A stretch of 64,000 nt of DNA from Clavaria fumosa. Its lineage: Eukaryota; Basidiomycota; Agaricomycetes; Agaricales; Clavariaceae. This document shows positions 35,080 to 48,180 of the stretch, piece by piece; within the stretch, counting starts at the first letter, position 1; each line of letters starts with the position of its first letter. The DNA is taken from the NCBI GenBank assembly GCA_951802425.1, contig OX637794.1, positions 620,001-684,000 of the forward strand, given 5' to 3'. The notes under the pieces are model-generated. The model had not been told where the DNA came from and did not search any database. It saw only the letters and a list, made by a program, of their open reading frames with translations. The position numbers and the translations under genes were made by a program.

Positions 35080-36660
35080 TCAGATATCATCGTTGTCCGA
35101 GTAGAACTCGTCCTCGTCTTCGTCGATCGATGTGAGACTGCTCAGGTCCACCTTGTACCGCAACAACCCGCCAATTCCGCCAAATCCTTTGACGAACTGT
35201 GCCCCCTCCTGCGACCGGTTGGTCACAAACTCGAGGGTCGCGCCGAAGTCTTTGTATTTCTCCGCGAACCATTCAAGAAGCGGTTGTGGTTCCCCGAGCG
35301 GTTCCATTTCGAGGCCGGTGGATTTATCTATGAATTTAGAGCGGTCTTTTTCCTGCTCCTTGTTCACATGGACTACTATCTCCTCTAGATATACAGGGTA
35401 AATAAACGACAAGGATGTCGAACGGGAACATACCTCCTGCAGCAGTGCGCAAAACGCAACGCGTTATGTCAAGATTTTCCCAGACAATCAAGGTTTCCAC
35501 AGCGCCCAGCTCAAGAGACTTGAGCGTGTCGTCAATGCCAAAGCAGTATTTGCCGCTATCCTGACTGATCTCGTCGAAGTATCGTTGGATAAGCCTCTTT
35601 TCTTGCACAAATTTGACATTTGCGAGAGATTCAGCCGCTAATTCGATGGCCTATAAAAAGCTGGCCTTAGACGGAGCTAATTACTTGCCCCTCAACAGAT
35701 GTACTCGCCTGGTTAAACCCATTCTCGCCTCCGTAACTGACATCGACTACCTTGATAATCTTGCTCCCCAATCTCGCATCTAACATGTCGCTCTGGCTGA
35801 GCTCCGTCTTGAAGTCCGCGCTTCCGGCCAAGACGAGTCCACTGACGTTGACCTTGTCATTTGTGATGAAGTGCTGCACGGCGAGCTCGGCGACCTTGCG
35901 AACGTAATTGTGCCTCTTTTCATCACGGAGACGCGAGAAACGGAGGGCTGACTGTCCACCACGGCCGTGTTTCTTTGGAAGGTCGACGGTGAATTTGTGA
36001 AGTACGTCGCGGGTGTTACCAGAGAGAACGCCGAAGAGAGTGCCGTTCCCGTCCATGACGATGAAGCCGAACTTGGCGTCGGACTCGAGGAGTTCTGCCA
36101 AAGCTTCGGTGTGGAATTTGTTATCACAGAGATAGAGCGAGCTGGTAGAACGTTGTGCGTTCAAGATATAGCGTAGACCGTAAGAAAGCGGGTACGTACG
36201 TATTGATGGGCTTGTGCGGCTCAAAATCGAATGTGACCTTCTTTTCCTTGCCTTCGTCTGTAAGGATTGTCCCGACGAACAATACGAGACCGTTTGGTGG
36301 TACTCGATTGTATAGCTTGAGGCGGTTCTGGGTGCTGGTGATTGCTGCTAGCACCGAGAGACGATTTACGCGAGATTTGATGTTAGATGCTGTGCCATAC
36401 TCTTGGGTCAGGAGTCCAGAAACCCGAGAAATTTGATCCTAGGCGAGGTCAAGACGCCAGTCATACTGTGCATAGGCTGAGCCATACCTTTGGTGGTATA
36501 ATTAAGCTGATCATCGACGTCCCAGCCCTACGAGCACCGCGCTTAACCTATAGACAGGTTACGATACGTCGCTAACTCACCCTCTGGCTGAATCGAGACT
36601 CTTGATAAGCTTCTTGACCTTCCACATCTGAATATTCTGCTCTGCAGCGTCTGTACTCAT
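35080..36660 (-). CDS. SUP45: Eukaryotic peptide chain release factor 1
   Basis: Recognises all three stop codons and triggers peptide release in the cytosol with eRF3. Exons on the minus strand: 36660-36581, 36527-36488, 36438-36200, 36141-35709, 35650-35434, 35384-35080; exactly 437 residues, the length of human eRF1. NIKS near residue 60, YLCDNKF (YxCxxxF) near 125 and GGQ near 182 are all intact, as is the acidic eRF3-binding tail. Intron 4 starts at CAG|GCGAGT, a GC donor; a GT donor at that place breaks N-Q-A-I-E-L. Confidence 0.97.
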
Positions 36661-36811
36661 CGTTGCGACTGCGTGCGCGATTGCAATCAATGACCAGATC
36701 AAGTCGACGTGCGAGAGAATCGATTGAAAATTTGCAGACTGAGCCGGCTTATGTAAGACACCGGATTTCAGCGCCTGCTTGTCCCGCTTTGAGTCAGCGT
36801 GACTTGCAACG
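36661..36811. promoter_or_regulatory. Bidirectional promoter of eRF1 and WRS1
   Basis: Only 151 bp separate the two start codons, so both genes must share this stretch for promoter and leaders. No TATA box is seen. Confidence 0.6.
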
Positions 36812-38598
36812 ATGAGCTCAACGACACCCTCGCAAGCGCCGGCTCAGCCAGACCGACCACGATCGGCCGTAGAATCACTTGTGAATTCGCTCCAGGACGC
36901 GACTCTGGCGACGTGACGTCCTCTTTTTCATCGTACGTTCCGAGCGTTATCCCTAATATCGCGCGCTGTTCAGCCCAGAAGAAGCCCAGGCGCTGCCCCC
37001 ACCGCTCTCAGCACCAGCGAGTGCCCACGATCAGGTCGTGACTCCGTGGGACGTGAAGGGATCCGTCACGTCGGACGGGAAGCAGCTCGCGATCGATTAC
37101 GACAAGCTCATCGTCCAGTTTGGCACTCACCGCCTCGACGAGGCGCTCCTCGCGCGGTTCGAGAAGCTGACTGGTCATAGACCGCATCCGCTTCTTAAGA
37201 GGGGCGCGTTTTTCTCTCATCGGTACGTTATCTAACTGTGGTATATCCTGCATGTAGCAATGACTACGGTATGCCACAGTGACCTTGGCAAAATCTTGGA
37301 CAGATATGAGCAAGGCAAACCTTTTTTTCTCTACACCGGGCGTGGTCCCAGTAGCGACAGTATGCATCTGGGTCACATGATACCTTTCGTTCTGACGAAG
37401 TTTGTCTTCATCCTTTTTGATGAAAAATAGTGTGACTAATTGTCTTTGGAGATGGCTACAGGATGTCTTCAATGTTCCATTGGTCATCCAACTTACTGGT
37501 CCGCAAAGCTCTGTGCTAGCACGAATGGCTCTCTGACTCATCCAATTCAGACGACGAGAAATTCCTCTTCTCACAAACACTCAAAGCTGACCAAACTCAC
37601 GCCTTTGCGTTTAAAAATGCGCGAGATATCATTGCTGTCGGTTTTGACGTGGAAAAGACGTTCATCTTCAGCAACTTCGCCTATATGGGCGGCGCATTTT
37701 ATCAGAACGTTTGTAAAATTGCGCGGCAGATCACGTATAGCCAAGCCAAAGCGACTTTTGGCTTCAATGACTCGTGAGCGACAAGATCTTTTTCTACCGC
37801 TCATTTCTCAAAAAAAAAAACAATAATTCACCCACGCCAGTGACAACATTGGCAAGATCCACTTTGCCTCAATCCAAGCCGCGGCCTCTTTCTCCAGCTC
37901 CTTCCCACACATCTTTGGCGGTGCCGCTGACGTGCCGTCGTTGATCCCGTGTGCAGTGGATCAAGACCCCTACTTCCGGCTGACGCGCGACGTCGCGCAG
38001 AAGCTGCGCTTCCCGAAACCGGCGCTGCTGCACTCGCGGTTCTTCCCCGCGCTGCAGGGCCCTCAGACCAAGATGAGCGCCTCGGACCCGACGTCAAGCG
38101 TGTTCATGTCGGACACGCCCTCGCAGATCAAGAATAAAGTGAACCGCCATGGCTTCTCGGGCGGCCGCGAGACTGAGGAGGAGCATCGTCGGTTTGGGGG
38201 CGATACGGACGTCGATGTTAGTTACCAGTATTTATCGTTTTTCCTCGATGACGACGAGGAGCTTGCGAGGCTCGGAGAGGTGCGCGTCCGTTATTATACA
38301 AGAGTGGTTTTCTTATGGTGATGGTCCCAAAACAGGAATACAGAGCCGGCCGTCTGCTCACAAGCCAGCTGAAAGCCCGGTGCATCGCTGTGCTTCAGGA
38401 TTTTGTCAAGGGATTCCAAGAGGTACTGCAGTTTCACCAACTCTCACATCGCGCTGCGCTGATCCCCTCTCTTTGACACGACAGCGCCGAGCCAAGATCA
38501 CAGACGAAGAAGTGCGCAAATTTATGGATCCGAACCGGTCTATCGTGTCCCGGTTTAGCAAGGCAGCAGCGCAACCGCCACCTTCGCGGAGTACGTAG
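36812..38598 (+). CDS. WRS1: Cytoplasmic tryptophanyl-tRNA synthetase
   Basis: Charges tRNA-Trp with tryptophan. Eight exons: 36812-36912, 36974-37222, 37280-37399, 37452-37498, 37551-37773, 37841-38279, 38336-38422, 38485-38598; 459 residues. Class I signature [15 protein letters not shown] (HIGH-like) near residue 145, the eukaryotic N-terminal lead VTPWDVKG, the Trp pocket ([12 protein letters not shown]) and KMSAS near residue 324 are intact. No N-terminal mitochondrial signal and no WHEP domain. All introns are GT-AG. Confidence 0.97.
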
Positions 38599-38639
38599 AG
38601 AATAGAAAGATTGACAAGTGCATTGATTTTTTCGCCAAG

Positions 38640-39205
38640 TACGGTAGCACGTGACATTCCCTCAACCGTACTGGCCTAATCCGGTCACATGAGTACTATA
38701 TTGGGAAGTCTTTCACCCCACAAATCATCGCCTCGAATGCACTGCAGCTGTTGCATTCATCAGACATTGCCTGAGTTCCGCTCAGAAGCACTGGTCTCTC
38801 GCCCCCTGCGTAGAATCCATGTGCTCCAGATCAGACCGAGCACCCTCCATCAATGACAGAAACACTCCGTCTTGACCTCAGATGCGCCCTGAATTTCTCT
38901 TTTGTTCTTCCATCAGCAGATTAAGCGCCATCCTACATGGAAAGCTGTGTCATAATTACTGAATCTGCTCTGAACTTCCTATTTCCATCAAATGTCCCGT
39001 CCGGTAGGGGATGAAGTCTCACCGATAACACCACCTCCAGCGCTTGCAGTCCCCGCCGAACAGAAGTCGAACGCCACCCATCTCGAACAGCCCTGCGGGA
39101 TCAAGGGAAACAATTAGTCCAGCACAACAGAGGTACATAGATAAAGGAGGATATGGCTCTTGTTAAAAGGGTCGGCCTTCAGTCTTCACCCTACCATCAT
39201 TCAGA
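38640..39205. other. Intergenic region WRS1/TRP-like channel
   Basis: About 570 bp without coding signal; expected to hold the channel gene promoter. Confidence 0.4.
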
Positions 39206-42200
39206 ATGCTTCCCATTGCTGAAGTTGCTCTAGCCCTCGTATTCCTAGCCCAAGGTGAAATTGATACTGCTATTACGATCCAATAGACACTAATGAAGAA
39301 ATTTCCAGCGTCACTGACCCCCGCGATCCTCTTGGAGCATAGTCTAGTCCTGTTTGGGCATGAACTCCAGAGAATTCCACCTCATTGCAATTCTGTTTGT
39401 GTAAATGTGTGGGACACGATAGCTGTCAGCCCTTTTTACTCTGTTGTTTGTCTAACGCTGATTCGTGAATGCCCAGTCTTGTAGTGCGGATCCTGCCGTT
39501 TGTTCTTGCGCTCAAACCGGAGGCCAGGCGGAACAGGTTTGTCGTGATTGTATTGCAGGGGTTGACCCGTCGCTTTCGGCGCTTGCTGCACTCGATGGTG
39601 AGTCTTCTAGATGCATAGTATTCTACCATCGAATTTTCCGCAACTTCTGGTTCGCAATCTACTTCCATTTTTCTCGATGGCTAGATGTATACGCAGATAT
39701 TGACTGAGGTATTCCAGCATATGTCAAGACATGCAGCAATGCGGAGCACCCTCCAGCGCCGTTGGTTCCACTAGCCCCTACCAGAATTGTTCCAAGACAA
39801 ACCTCCTCGCAACCCACACACACACAGTCAATCGTAATCGCCGAGACTTTTCCGCCGGGAGCTTCGATAACCCCCAGACCCGTCAATTCAAATAATGATA
39901 AACTCTCGCTGTCGCTTATCACAGATTGCGCTGGATCTGATGGTGGCATCGTGATGTCAAATTTGTCATTGAGGTGAACAACCCGCAATTCCTCGCCACT
40001 TGATCGGCTGCTCACACTAGACAGTTATTACCGTGCCAATTCAACATTCGAGTTCGCTGCTATCGGCAGCATCAACGCAGAAGGCGCATTTCCCAAGTCC
40101 GTAGTTTTCCGATTTCCAGCGCACTCTGATTGCTCAATCACCCCCAGACTTCAATTGACTCTCAAGCCCTATGGTATTACGATCCCTGAACATCCGGAAA
40201 TCGATCTGTGCAAGGGCTCGTCCCTCTGCCCACTCTCACTACATGATGTCTTTGACAGTATGTGATTTAATCGTGCTCATTAGTCTCCTCTGACACGACC
40301 CATTTTCTTCATCGAGTTCAACTCTCCTTGACTTTGGGTTCGCCAGTGAAGATCCCTCCTTTCCTTTTCAAAATCCCCGACGTGGTACGCATCAACTAGC
40401 CCATGTGCTGACGTTCATTGACAAGAAACCCATTTAAGCCTGTTAGTCTGGTTGTGAACATCACGGATTCGAATAGCAGTTCTCCACTGGGCTGTGTGAA
40501 ACTGGACCTCTCGAATGGCTTCACGCTGAAACTCCCGGCCATCCATGGAGTATCAAGTTTCTTTGCCATCGGCATCATCATTGTGGGAACGATTAGCCCT
40601 CTCCTGGGAGGCAATTTTTCGTCGATGGTGTCCTCGGCATGGACAGCGACGAAAGCTATTTGCTCGGTTTCCGTACCCGGTATGCCTTCTGTAGGCGCGC
40701 CTTCAATGTCTGTCACGGTCGGCGCACCCATAGGTCCTGTGGAGGATTTTGACCCGCTATCCTTAATCCCACAAGCTACACCTGAACCCGCAACGCCACC
40801 CCCCGCAGTCGCCTCGCCTCCTCCTGAAACAGCAGCACCATCCTTCAGGCTCACAGTAATCGAGGGGTTATCCTTCGATCTAGAGGAAACAGATGGTGGA
40901 ACTGGCGCCACGGCGGGCAACCTGCCTGATGTTGGATCAGTATCTTTTGAATCCAACACACCCTCGGGTCAGCCAGGAGCAGAACCAGCGGTGGCGCAAC
41001 ATGCTGTCCGGCGTGCTTCTGCAGCACACCCGCGTGGCCCTCCAGCGGGAAAAATGGACCCTATCTTCTTGTTCTTGCACTTCCAGAATATTTCGTCTTC
41101 GGGTCTTTTTTCGTTGAATTATCCGCCCCTCTATCTGGCTTTTACCGCGAATTTTTTCTGGGCAAACCTCATCGTTCCCATCCACTCCTTCAAGGATGCC
41201 GCGCGGAATATGCGGGGGTGCGATCTGGACCCAAACGCCCGTAATTCGCTCATTCCGAAGATATCGGGGCTCCCGAACGTGTTTTCTGACGCTCCGGGCG
41301 ACGTCGTTGGGATACCTGCCTATGCGCGCAAAATTGGTGTCAACGAGCAAGATCTCTTTGGTGTTGTATTGCTGGTGTTCGTGACTGTGTTCTCCGTGTT
41401 CCTCAGCATCTGTGCCATCGTCACGATCCTCCTGCAAGCGGGGGTCGGGGCCAGCTCGGCAAAGCGCAGAAATGCTTGGATTAGGCGGAGGGAGAGATGG
41501 CATGGATTTACGTCAAATAACTCTTTGCGTATCGTGCGTACCCGACTCACGGGACTGTCGGCGAAAAAACAAGCTCATGCATAAACGCACAGATGACGAT
41601 CTCTCTCGGCAGCCTGGCGACGTTTGCTTTCAATCAGTGGAACCAACCTTGCACCTCAGTGCTGACCTACGTGGTTTCCGCCATTGCGCTGTTCATCGCG
41701 GTCGTCACTCTTGGCGTAGTGACCTACCTGGTCCTACGTGTCGCCCGACGTCCTGGAGGCCTACAGCAGCTATTCGACGCAAACAGCGCGTACGGCCGCC
41801 GCTGGGGAACGCTGTACGACACTCTCCGCGAGGGACGGCTTTTCTTCGTCGGTATTTTCCTGGCCGTCATCGTCGTCCGGAGCGCGATCACTTCGTTTGG
41901 GCAGGGAAATGGGCTGCTGCAGCTGTGTCTCAGTGTTGTGCTGGATGTCATCGTTTGCATCAGTGAGTAGTAGTCCCTTCCCCCTGTTGGCCCCGGACGT
42001 GGATGTCAATGTTTTAATTTATTTTAAATCTCAGGTCTGGTCATCTACCGCCCTTACTACGGTCCTGGATACAATCGCGTAGTCTACCTGCTCGAATTCT
42101 CGAGAACGTTCTCCCACATCCTCATGGTGCCCTTCGTCAAGTCGATCCCACTCCCCGTCAGTCTGAGCTTTTTTTTGCTGCGATACTCGGGTGTCCCGTT

Positions 42201-42521
42201 TCTGATAAACTTTTTTTTGTTTTGTTTTGTTTCCTCCCAGGTGCCGGCGGGCGAGGCGACCGCGCTTCTCATCCTGATCAACCAGCTGTTCGTCGCGATC
42301 GTCATCACCTACTTGTCGGTTCTCAAACTCGGTCAGCCCATTTTTTGTTGTGGTATATCTGCCGTTTTTACTGACTAAAAATGCAAATGCCACCTCAAGG
42401 CTGGGGGACGCTGTGGCATCGCGGGAAACACGACGCGGTCGTCCTCGAAAAAATTCGGGGGAGCGATGAGTCTTTTCTGCATTTGCGCGAGAAGGCTTTG
42501 TCCGCTCCGCCCCGCGGCTGA
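39206..42521 (+). CDS. TRP-like/Flc-family membrane channel
   Basis: Family of fungal flavin-carrier/Pkd2-like TRP proteins of ER or plasma membrane (calcium and wall integrity). Proposed exons: 39206-39254 (signal peptide, phase unclear), 39477-39597, 39718-39973, 40025-40257, 40347-40384, 40439-41533, 41593-41962, 42035-42156, 42241-42331, 42400-42521. A Cys-containing lumenal beta domain (CSCAQ, LCPLSLHD, KIPDVPVSLVV) is followed by a Pro/Ser linker and then the TRP core (FLFLHFQNISSSGLFSLNYP, LFGVVLLVFVTVFSVFLSI, and at least six more spans). Around 40,970-41,060 a second frame (WRNMLSGVLLQHT) is also open, so one small intron may be missed there. The join of exon 1 to exon 2 does not fit in phase and needs transcript data. 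Confidence 0.75.
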
Positions 42522-43607
42522 GGCAGCGCGACACCCCCGTTGCTTGAATTGTACGAGAAAGAGAAAGGGGGGTTCGCCGGGTTTGCAAACATGTAATATC
42601 GTACTTGTGGATTTTGGTCATGCGATCTGGAAAAACGGAATGTATTTAATAGTACTTGGTTCTTGGGACAGTCACCCTCGATAGCATCTTGAAAATTGTA
42701 CCTTTTGTACCTGACCGTTGGATATGATATGAAATGTAGTGGGCCATACTAAGACTGATGAGGTAGGTTAAAAAATCAAATTGGCACCACAAAAGGATTG
42801 GCAGGTTCCACATGCAGGCGTGCCACCACCAAGATCAAATTCCCTCATCTGGGCATTAGCATGCCGTTAGGGGATATATCCAAACTTTTTTTCGTTTCCC
42901 TCTCCCTCCCCTTTTTTTGTTTTGTTTTGTAGAATTCTTTTTTTGATGATCAAATGACGAGAAAGTCGGATGCGCATTGACCGACTGCCATGATGGGCGC
43001 GGTAATCAAGCGGTACAAAAAAGTGCCACATCACATCATGATCATCCCCCGGCAGGCAAGGAGATTGACGGCATCTTGGCAGAATCACTATCACGCGATA
43101 GCGACGGGGCTACAGGGAAAAAAAGAACGTGCGTGCGAAAAGGGAACGGTTGATACAAACAACAACAACAACACAAAAATACACCGGCCCCCCTATTAAG
43201 CCGCAGACGATTCAGACGATACAGACGAGCCAAAGTCTAGTTTGGTATAAAGCGGAGATGGGAGTTTAATGTTGGTAGAGAAGAGGAGAGAACAAAACGA
43301 CACATAGATCCCACAAGAAACAGTGTACACGTTGGGCGACAGCTAAGGGCCGCAGCTAGGTTGCGTCACCCCCCAGCAAAGTTCCGCGAAATTTTCGTGA
43401 AGGAGAAGATTGGTCCAAGAAATGGCGTTTCCGCCCCGTTCGAGCCTGATTGAGACTCCGCGATTCTCATCCCATCTGCATTTACGTGTTTGAGTTGTTC
43501 GAAAAGGAGGTCAGGAGGTCAGGTCGAGATGGCCGTCCAAACACGGGATCGAAGGGAGCGCAAAGGCCGAGGCTGCAACAGGCGCCGAGAGCGATCCATC
43601 GCGAGCG
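42522..43607. other. Convergent intergenic region
   Basis: About 1.1 kb between two convergent genes. T-rich tracts, no coding exon seen. Confidence 0.4.
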
Positions 43608-45209
43608 CTAGTGCTTGTGACGGCTGATTTTCTCGACGCCCGCACACACGGTGATGCGTGTATTTGCGGGCTAAGAAAAATAAATAAATTGAGACATACA
43701 ACTTCGCCGAGACGGCACAAAAAGAATGGTGCAACTCACAGCATCATCCACGTCTTTTTCCTCCTCCCCCTCCTCCTCGTCGCTGTCACTGTCCTCGCTT
43801 TCAGAGTCACTCTGGCTCGTCTCGCTTTCCGCAACAGTGGGAGCAAAGGGCGCATCTCCTCCCTTGGGCGACGACAACGGTACCGGCGTAGACAGAGGCG
43901 CCGATGCGTCGTGCGTGGGCGTGGGCGTGTGGGCGTCGGCAGATTTCGTTTCTGAGGGGGTGCGACGGTGTCCGTGCCTATGGTGGTGATGGTGATGGTG
44001 ATGGGCGACCGGCGCCGGTATAGATGTGGTAACGATCTCGTGCTCGGAGAGGTCCGGCGCTGACGGCGGCTGCTCATCCTGTTCGGTCTGTTGCGGTATA
44101 GACGATTCAGGCGGCTGTTGCGGTTGCTGTTGCTGCGTCTGCTGCTGCGTCTGCTGCTCGCGCATCTCCAACTCCAGCTTCTCTTTCTCCCGTGCCTCCT
44201 TTTCCCTTCTCCGTTTTTTCACCCACCCCATACCACTACCATCGTCTTCGTCTTCGTTCTCCGAAGACATGCCCATGACGCTGCGGTTCGACTGGACAGC
44301 GCTCCAGACGCCGCCGCCGTTCTTGAGGCTGCCCATCCCGCCGTAGCCCCACTCGACGAACTCGGGCTCGTCATCGCGCGCGCTCGCGAACGGGTTTGCG
44401 CCCAGCTTCGCGGATGCAGCCGTGCCCTTGGCGCCGTACACGCGTCCGTTGAGCAGGGGCCGCCCGGCGGACTTGAGCGGCTTGAGGGCCGGCATGGACA
44501 AGGCGGGTGGTTGCGGGCGCGGGAGGCGGTTCTCGGGCGAGGCTGTGGAGGGGTTCTTGGGATTGCGCTCTTCCTTCTCCTTGCTGCCGACACAGAAGAG
44601 CTTAATCCCGTTGAGTAGCGGCTCTTCCATGGAGAGATCAGGGGGATCGGACGACAAGGTGGACCCGCGTCGGAACTGCAAGAAGAATTTCTTTCTAGAC
44701 CATGAGGTGCGACTACCGGTGGATGTGCGAGTGAGGGGGATTCCTATAGGGGGTCCTGGGTTGGAAGGAGAGTCGGTTTGCGGCTGGATGGTAGACAGGG
44801 GCTGAGACACTTGTTGTGGTTCGAGGGAGGGCAGAGGGGGGGGTGGTAGTGACATTGGCGAGGGATCTTTTGGGAAAACTTTAGACGTCGGCGAAGCAAC
44901 GGAAGAATGGAGTCGGCGTGGATCCGGCAGCGGCGCGAAGCGGACCCGGAGAACGCCCGGAGCAGAATGAGAGCGACTTTGTAGAGACAAGCTTTGTGCT
45001 GAAGAGGAGGAGCGTGAGGGTGGGTTTGAAGACGAGGGTGGCGAGGGCACGTTGGACGAGGAGGAGGAGGAGGAGGAGGAGGAGATGGAAGTGATGGATT
45101 GATTTGAGAGGGAAAGGGGCATTGAGATTTGACGTTGAGTGAAGATGTTGGGAGCGTTGAGGAGGATACCTGCAGTAGGGTGTTGAGTGGTTGTTTGAAC
45201 TGTGGTCAT
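43608..45209 (-). CDS. Low-complexity Ser/Pro-rich hypothetical protein
   Basis: Exons on the minus strand: 45209-43740 and 43670-43608; 510 residues. Mostly disordered: runs of Ser, Pro and Gln, a run of eight His, and an acidic Ser/Asp/Glu stretch near the end. The best-ordered pieces are HSAPGVLRVRFAPLPDPR, GIKLFCVGSKEKEE and FVEWGYGGMGSLKNGGGVW; a charged helix (KRRREKEAREKEKLE) follows. The last exon ends GVEKISRHKH. No known domain. It may be regulatory or phosphorylated, but function is unknown. Confidence 0.65.
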
Positions 45210-45601
45210 TGTCGAGTACGGTGTTGGAGGAGAGATGGTGATGGTCGACAGTTAAGAATGGATACTTTGACGGACGGGTCAAAAGCCATCATATTTGTGA
45301 GTAAAAAGTTAAAGGGAGACATCGTGGGAAAAAAATGAAGGGTGAACAAAGAATAAATATTATTAATAATACAATACAAACGTGCGTAACACATTTGGTG
45401 GTAACACATTTGTGGTAACATCAAAGTCTTATCTAATCTTTGAACGTGACACCGCCAAGACAATTCTATATATGGGATTTCACACCTGAGTCACAAATTT
45501 ATATATCTTGGGATTCACTTGAGTCACAATTAGTCACGATTCTATATCAGAGTCACGTGGGATTGCCTTCACTGCTGAAGAGGCATTGACGACAAGCTTG
45601 C

Positions 45602-45608
45602 TATATAA
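45602..45608 (+). promoter_or_regulatory. TATA box upstream of the GH20 gene
   Basis: TATATAA about 255 bp before the ATG at 45862. Several repeats of GATTC-TATAT with GAGTCAC lie just upstream (45,470-45,560), possible binding sites. Confidence 0.4.
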
Positions 45609-45861
45609 GAGGGAGCGGGCATCTTTCTGGACGACTCTCTCTGGTAATAATGGATTGCATTGCCTAAGGAATAGCCTTCACGGACTAGTCATCGCCACCT
45701 TGCGTCTCGACTTCTCCGTCATCCGTCTCATCACCAAGTCATGCGCCAGTCATTGAAACCCTCAACCAGTATCAGTACTTTTAAAACCCTTGGTGAACGA
45801 CACCATCCCAGATCTCACTTTCCCTCCACCAACAGTGACCTGAAAGTCGTCGGGGATAACC

Positions 45862-47986
45862 ATGATTCATACGACCAAAATATTTCTTGGACTCGGGGTC
45901 ATACTCAGTGGCGCTCTACAGGCTCTATCTGACCCCTTTATCTCACAAATTCCCTCTATCAAAGATTTCACGCCAACTCCATCAATAGACCCTTTCGTGA
46001 TAAATGAAGGGGTGAAGATTTTCATTGATTCCCGTTTACCTCCAACCCTTGCGAGGGTCGCCGAAATATTAAGGGACGATCTCCGCTTCGTCAAGAAATG
46101 GAACGCGTACTCTGCTCCTATTCCTGTGACAACTGGCACACCGCAAGCTACTGACAAACCATCGATCTACTTCGTGTCGGGTTCCAAGGGATATAAACTC
46201 TACAATACTGAATCATCGACAGAGGGTTATGACTTCGAAATCACAACCGACAGATTCACCATTATCGCTTCGAATCCCCAGGCTGCTTTTTGGGGTACAA
46301 GAACGTTGTTGCAATCAGTCCTCTTATCCCCGTCGTCGATCCCTGCAGGAAAAGGTACTGATTCTCCGGGATGGGGAGTCCGTGGCATCATGTTAGATGC
46401 CGGGCGGCACTTCTTTCCCGCGAGTTTCTTGAGTGAGTGCAGTTATTTTTACATGCATATATGCATTGTATATAGAAACTCAACCACACTTGATCATAGC
46501 CCGTCTTTGCGTATTCGCCTCTTTCTACAAGCTCAACGAATTCCAGGTTCATGCCTCGGACAATCTCAGAAGCAGCGAACTTGTGGGCGAGAATGGTGCC
46601 TGGACGGGTGTGAAGTCAGGTTTCCGCTTCCGATCCACTGATGCCGACTACTCAGGTCTCTCGAAGAATGGTGGTTGGACTCAAGAGGAATGGAAGGCCA
46701 TGCAGCAAACTTGCAACGAGCGTGGCATTCGTGTTGTTCCCGAGATTGACGTGCCTGGTCATGCCCTCGCCATTACACAATGGAAGCCAACGCTCAGGAC
46801 ACCTGACATGGCAGATGCCATCGACCTTTCTTCAGCGAAATATAGCGACGCGATTGGTACTGTCCAGGGCATATGGAATCAGTATTACGGTTGGATGACC
46901 TCCGATGAGGTCTCAATTGGTGCAGACGAATACCCGATTCAGGGTGCGGATGCGGACACGCAATATATCAAATTCATCAACGATATGTATGCCTTCCATG
47001 CGGCTAAGGGAAAGCACATGCGCGTATGGGGCGCAGGCAGGCAGGGCACTTCGATAAACAAGGATATCATCATCCAGCATTGGGACGACCAAACTGGCGG
47101 GATTCACGACGGTACCAATCCGCAAGCTTTGTTCAGCAATGGGCGTCGAGTAATCAACTCCAGTTCGAGGTTTATCTACCTTGGCGTCAGGACCGGGATT
47201 CCGTTTCCGTTATATGATCCCCCTGTACTCGACCAAGGCACGATATGGGGCTGGGCGCCGAACGTTTTTACCGATTCTATCACAGTTTCTCCCGAGCAAG
47301 TGGGCCTTCTTGGTTCGATCATGCCTCTCTGGAATGATTGGGGCGACAGACCTAGCACTCAGCTCGAGGAGTACTACCAGTTTGCTGAAAGCATCCCTGT
47401 TTTCGCACAGAAAGTATGGGCAGGCAATGGAGTCAGGGCGACGGATCTCACGCAGGCCATCTATCAGAACATCTACCAGACATTGAATAAATACGCTTCG
47501 GGGTCACTTACTGGCGACCCGACTGTCACCACAACCACTACCGATGGCCAACCCCTCTTCACATACGATAACATACCCGCAACTGTCAGTACGAGCTTCA
47601 AGACTGTTGAACCTCCGTACACGTTGAAGTTCACCATCAACCCCACCGAGGCGGACGCAAATGGCAAGATTTTCAGTGGGGAGGATACGGAACTCTTGGT
47701 CAATAAGCTTGCGTTTCGCGACGTGTGGACAAACGAGCTCTTCGCACTTTCTGACTCCTACGTTCTTCCGGTGGGCCAGCCGACTGCTGTGGTGATCCAT
47801 GCCACCCGGGAATATACGGAGGCTACCATCGGCGGGCAGACCATGCGTTGGACAGTGTCATTCACTGGCTGGGGTGGTGGTCAGGTGACGAAAGATACGG
47901 TTTTTGCAGCACCTTCGTCCACACTTAGAACCTCATTCGGAGGATCACTGACCGCTGTCTCGCTGACTATTGGTATCCAACCTTGA
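45862..47986 (+). CDS. Secreted GH20 beta-hexosaminidase-like glycosidase
   Basis: Removes terminal N-acetylhexosamine (or lacto-N-biose) units from chitin or glycan chains outside the cell. Exons 45862-46432 and 46500-47986; 685 residues. Signal peptide of about 20 residues (TTKIFLGLGVILSGALQ). An N-terminal GH20b-type domain ends before WGVRGIMLDAGRHF, which opens the catalytic barrel; NEFQVHASDN and VVPEIDVPGHA follow, and the catalytic Asp-Glu pair lies in GADEY near residue 332. The substrate-binding Trp of IWGWAPN is present. The length and the GADEY form fit the lacto-N-biosidase-like branch of fungal GH20 rather than the classic lysosomal type; that is inference. A C-terminal beta domain of about 150 residues follows. 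Confidence 0.9.
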
Positions 47987-48180
47987 GTTGTTCAATACAC
48001 ATACCATATGGTGTATATAGGTTGAATTTATTGACTCTTATTATATTACATGAAATTTTAATTGCCCAGGGACATGCAGAATGGGACCCGTGGTACTCTT
48101 TGACGAAGACATGCCGAAAGAGCAATGGCCGCCATCATGTGATCTATGGAGTCCTTCCTCGTCGTGTACAGCCATCGAGT

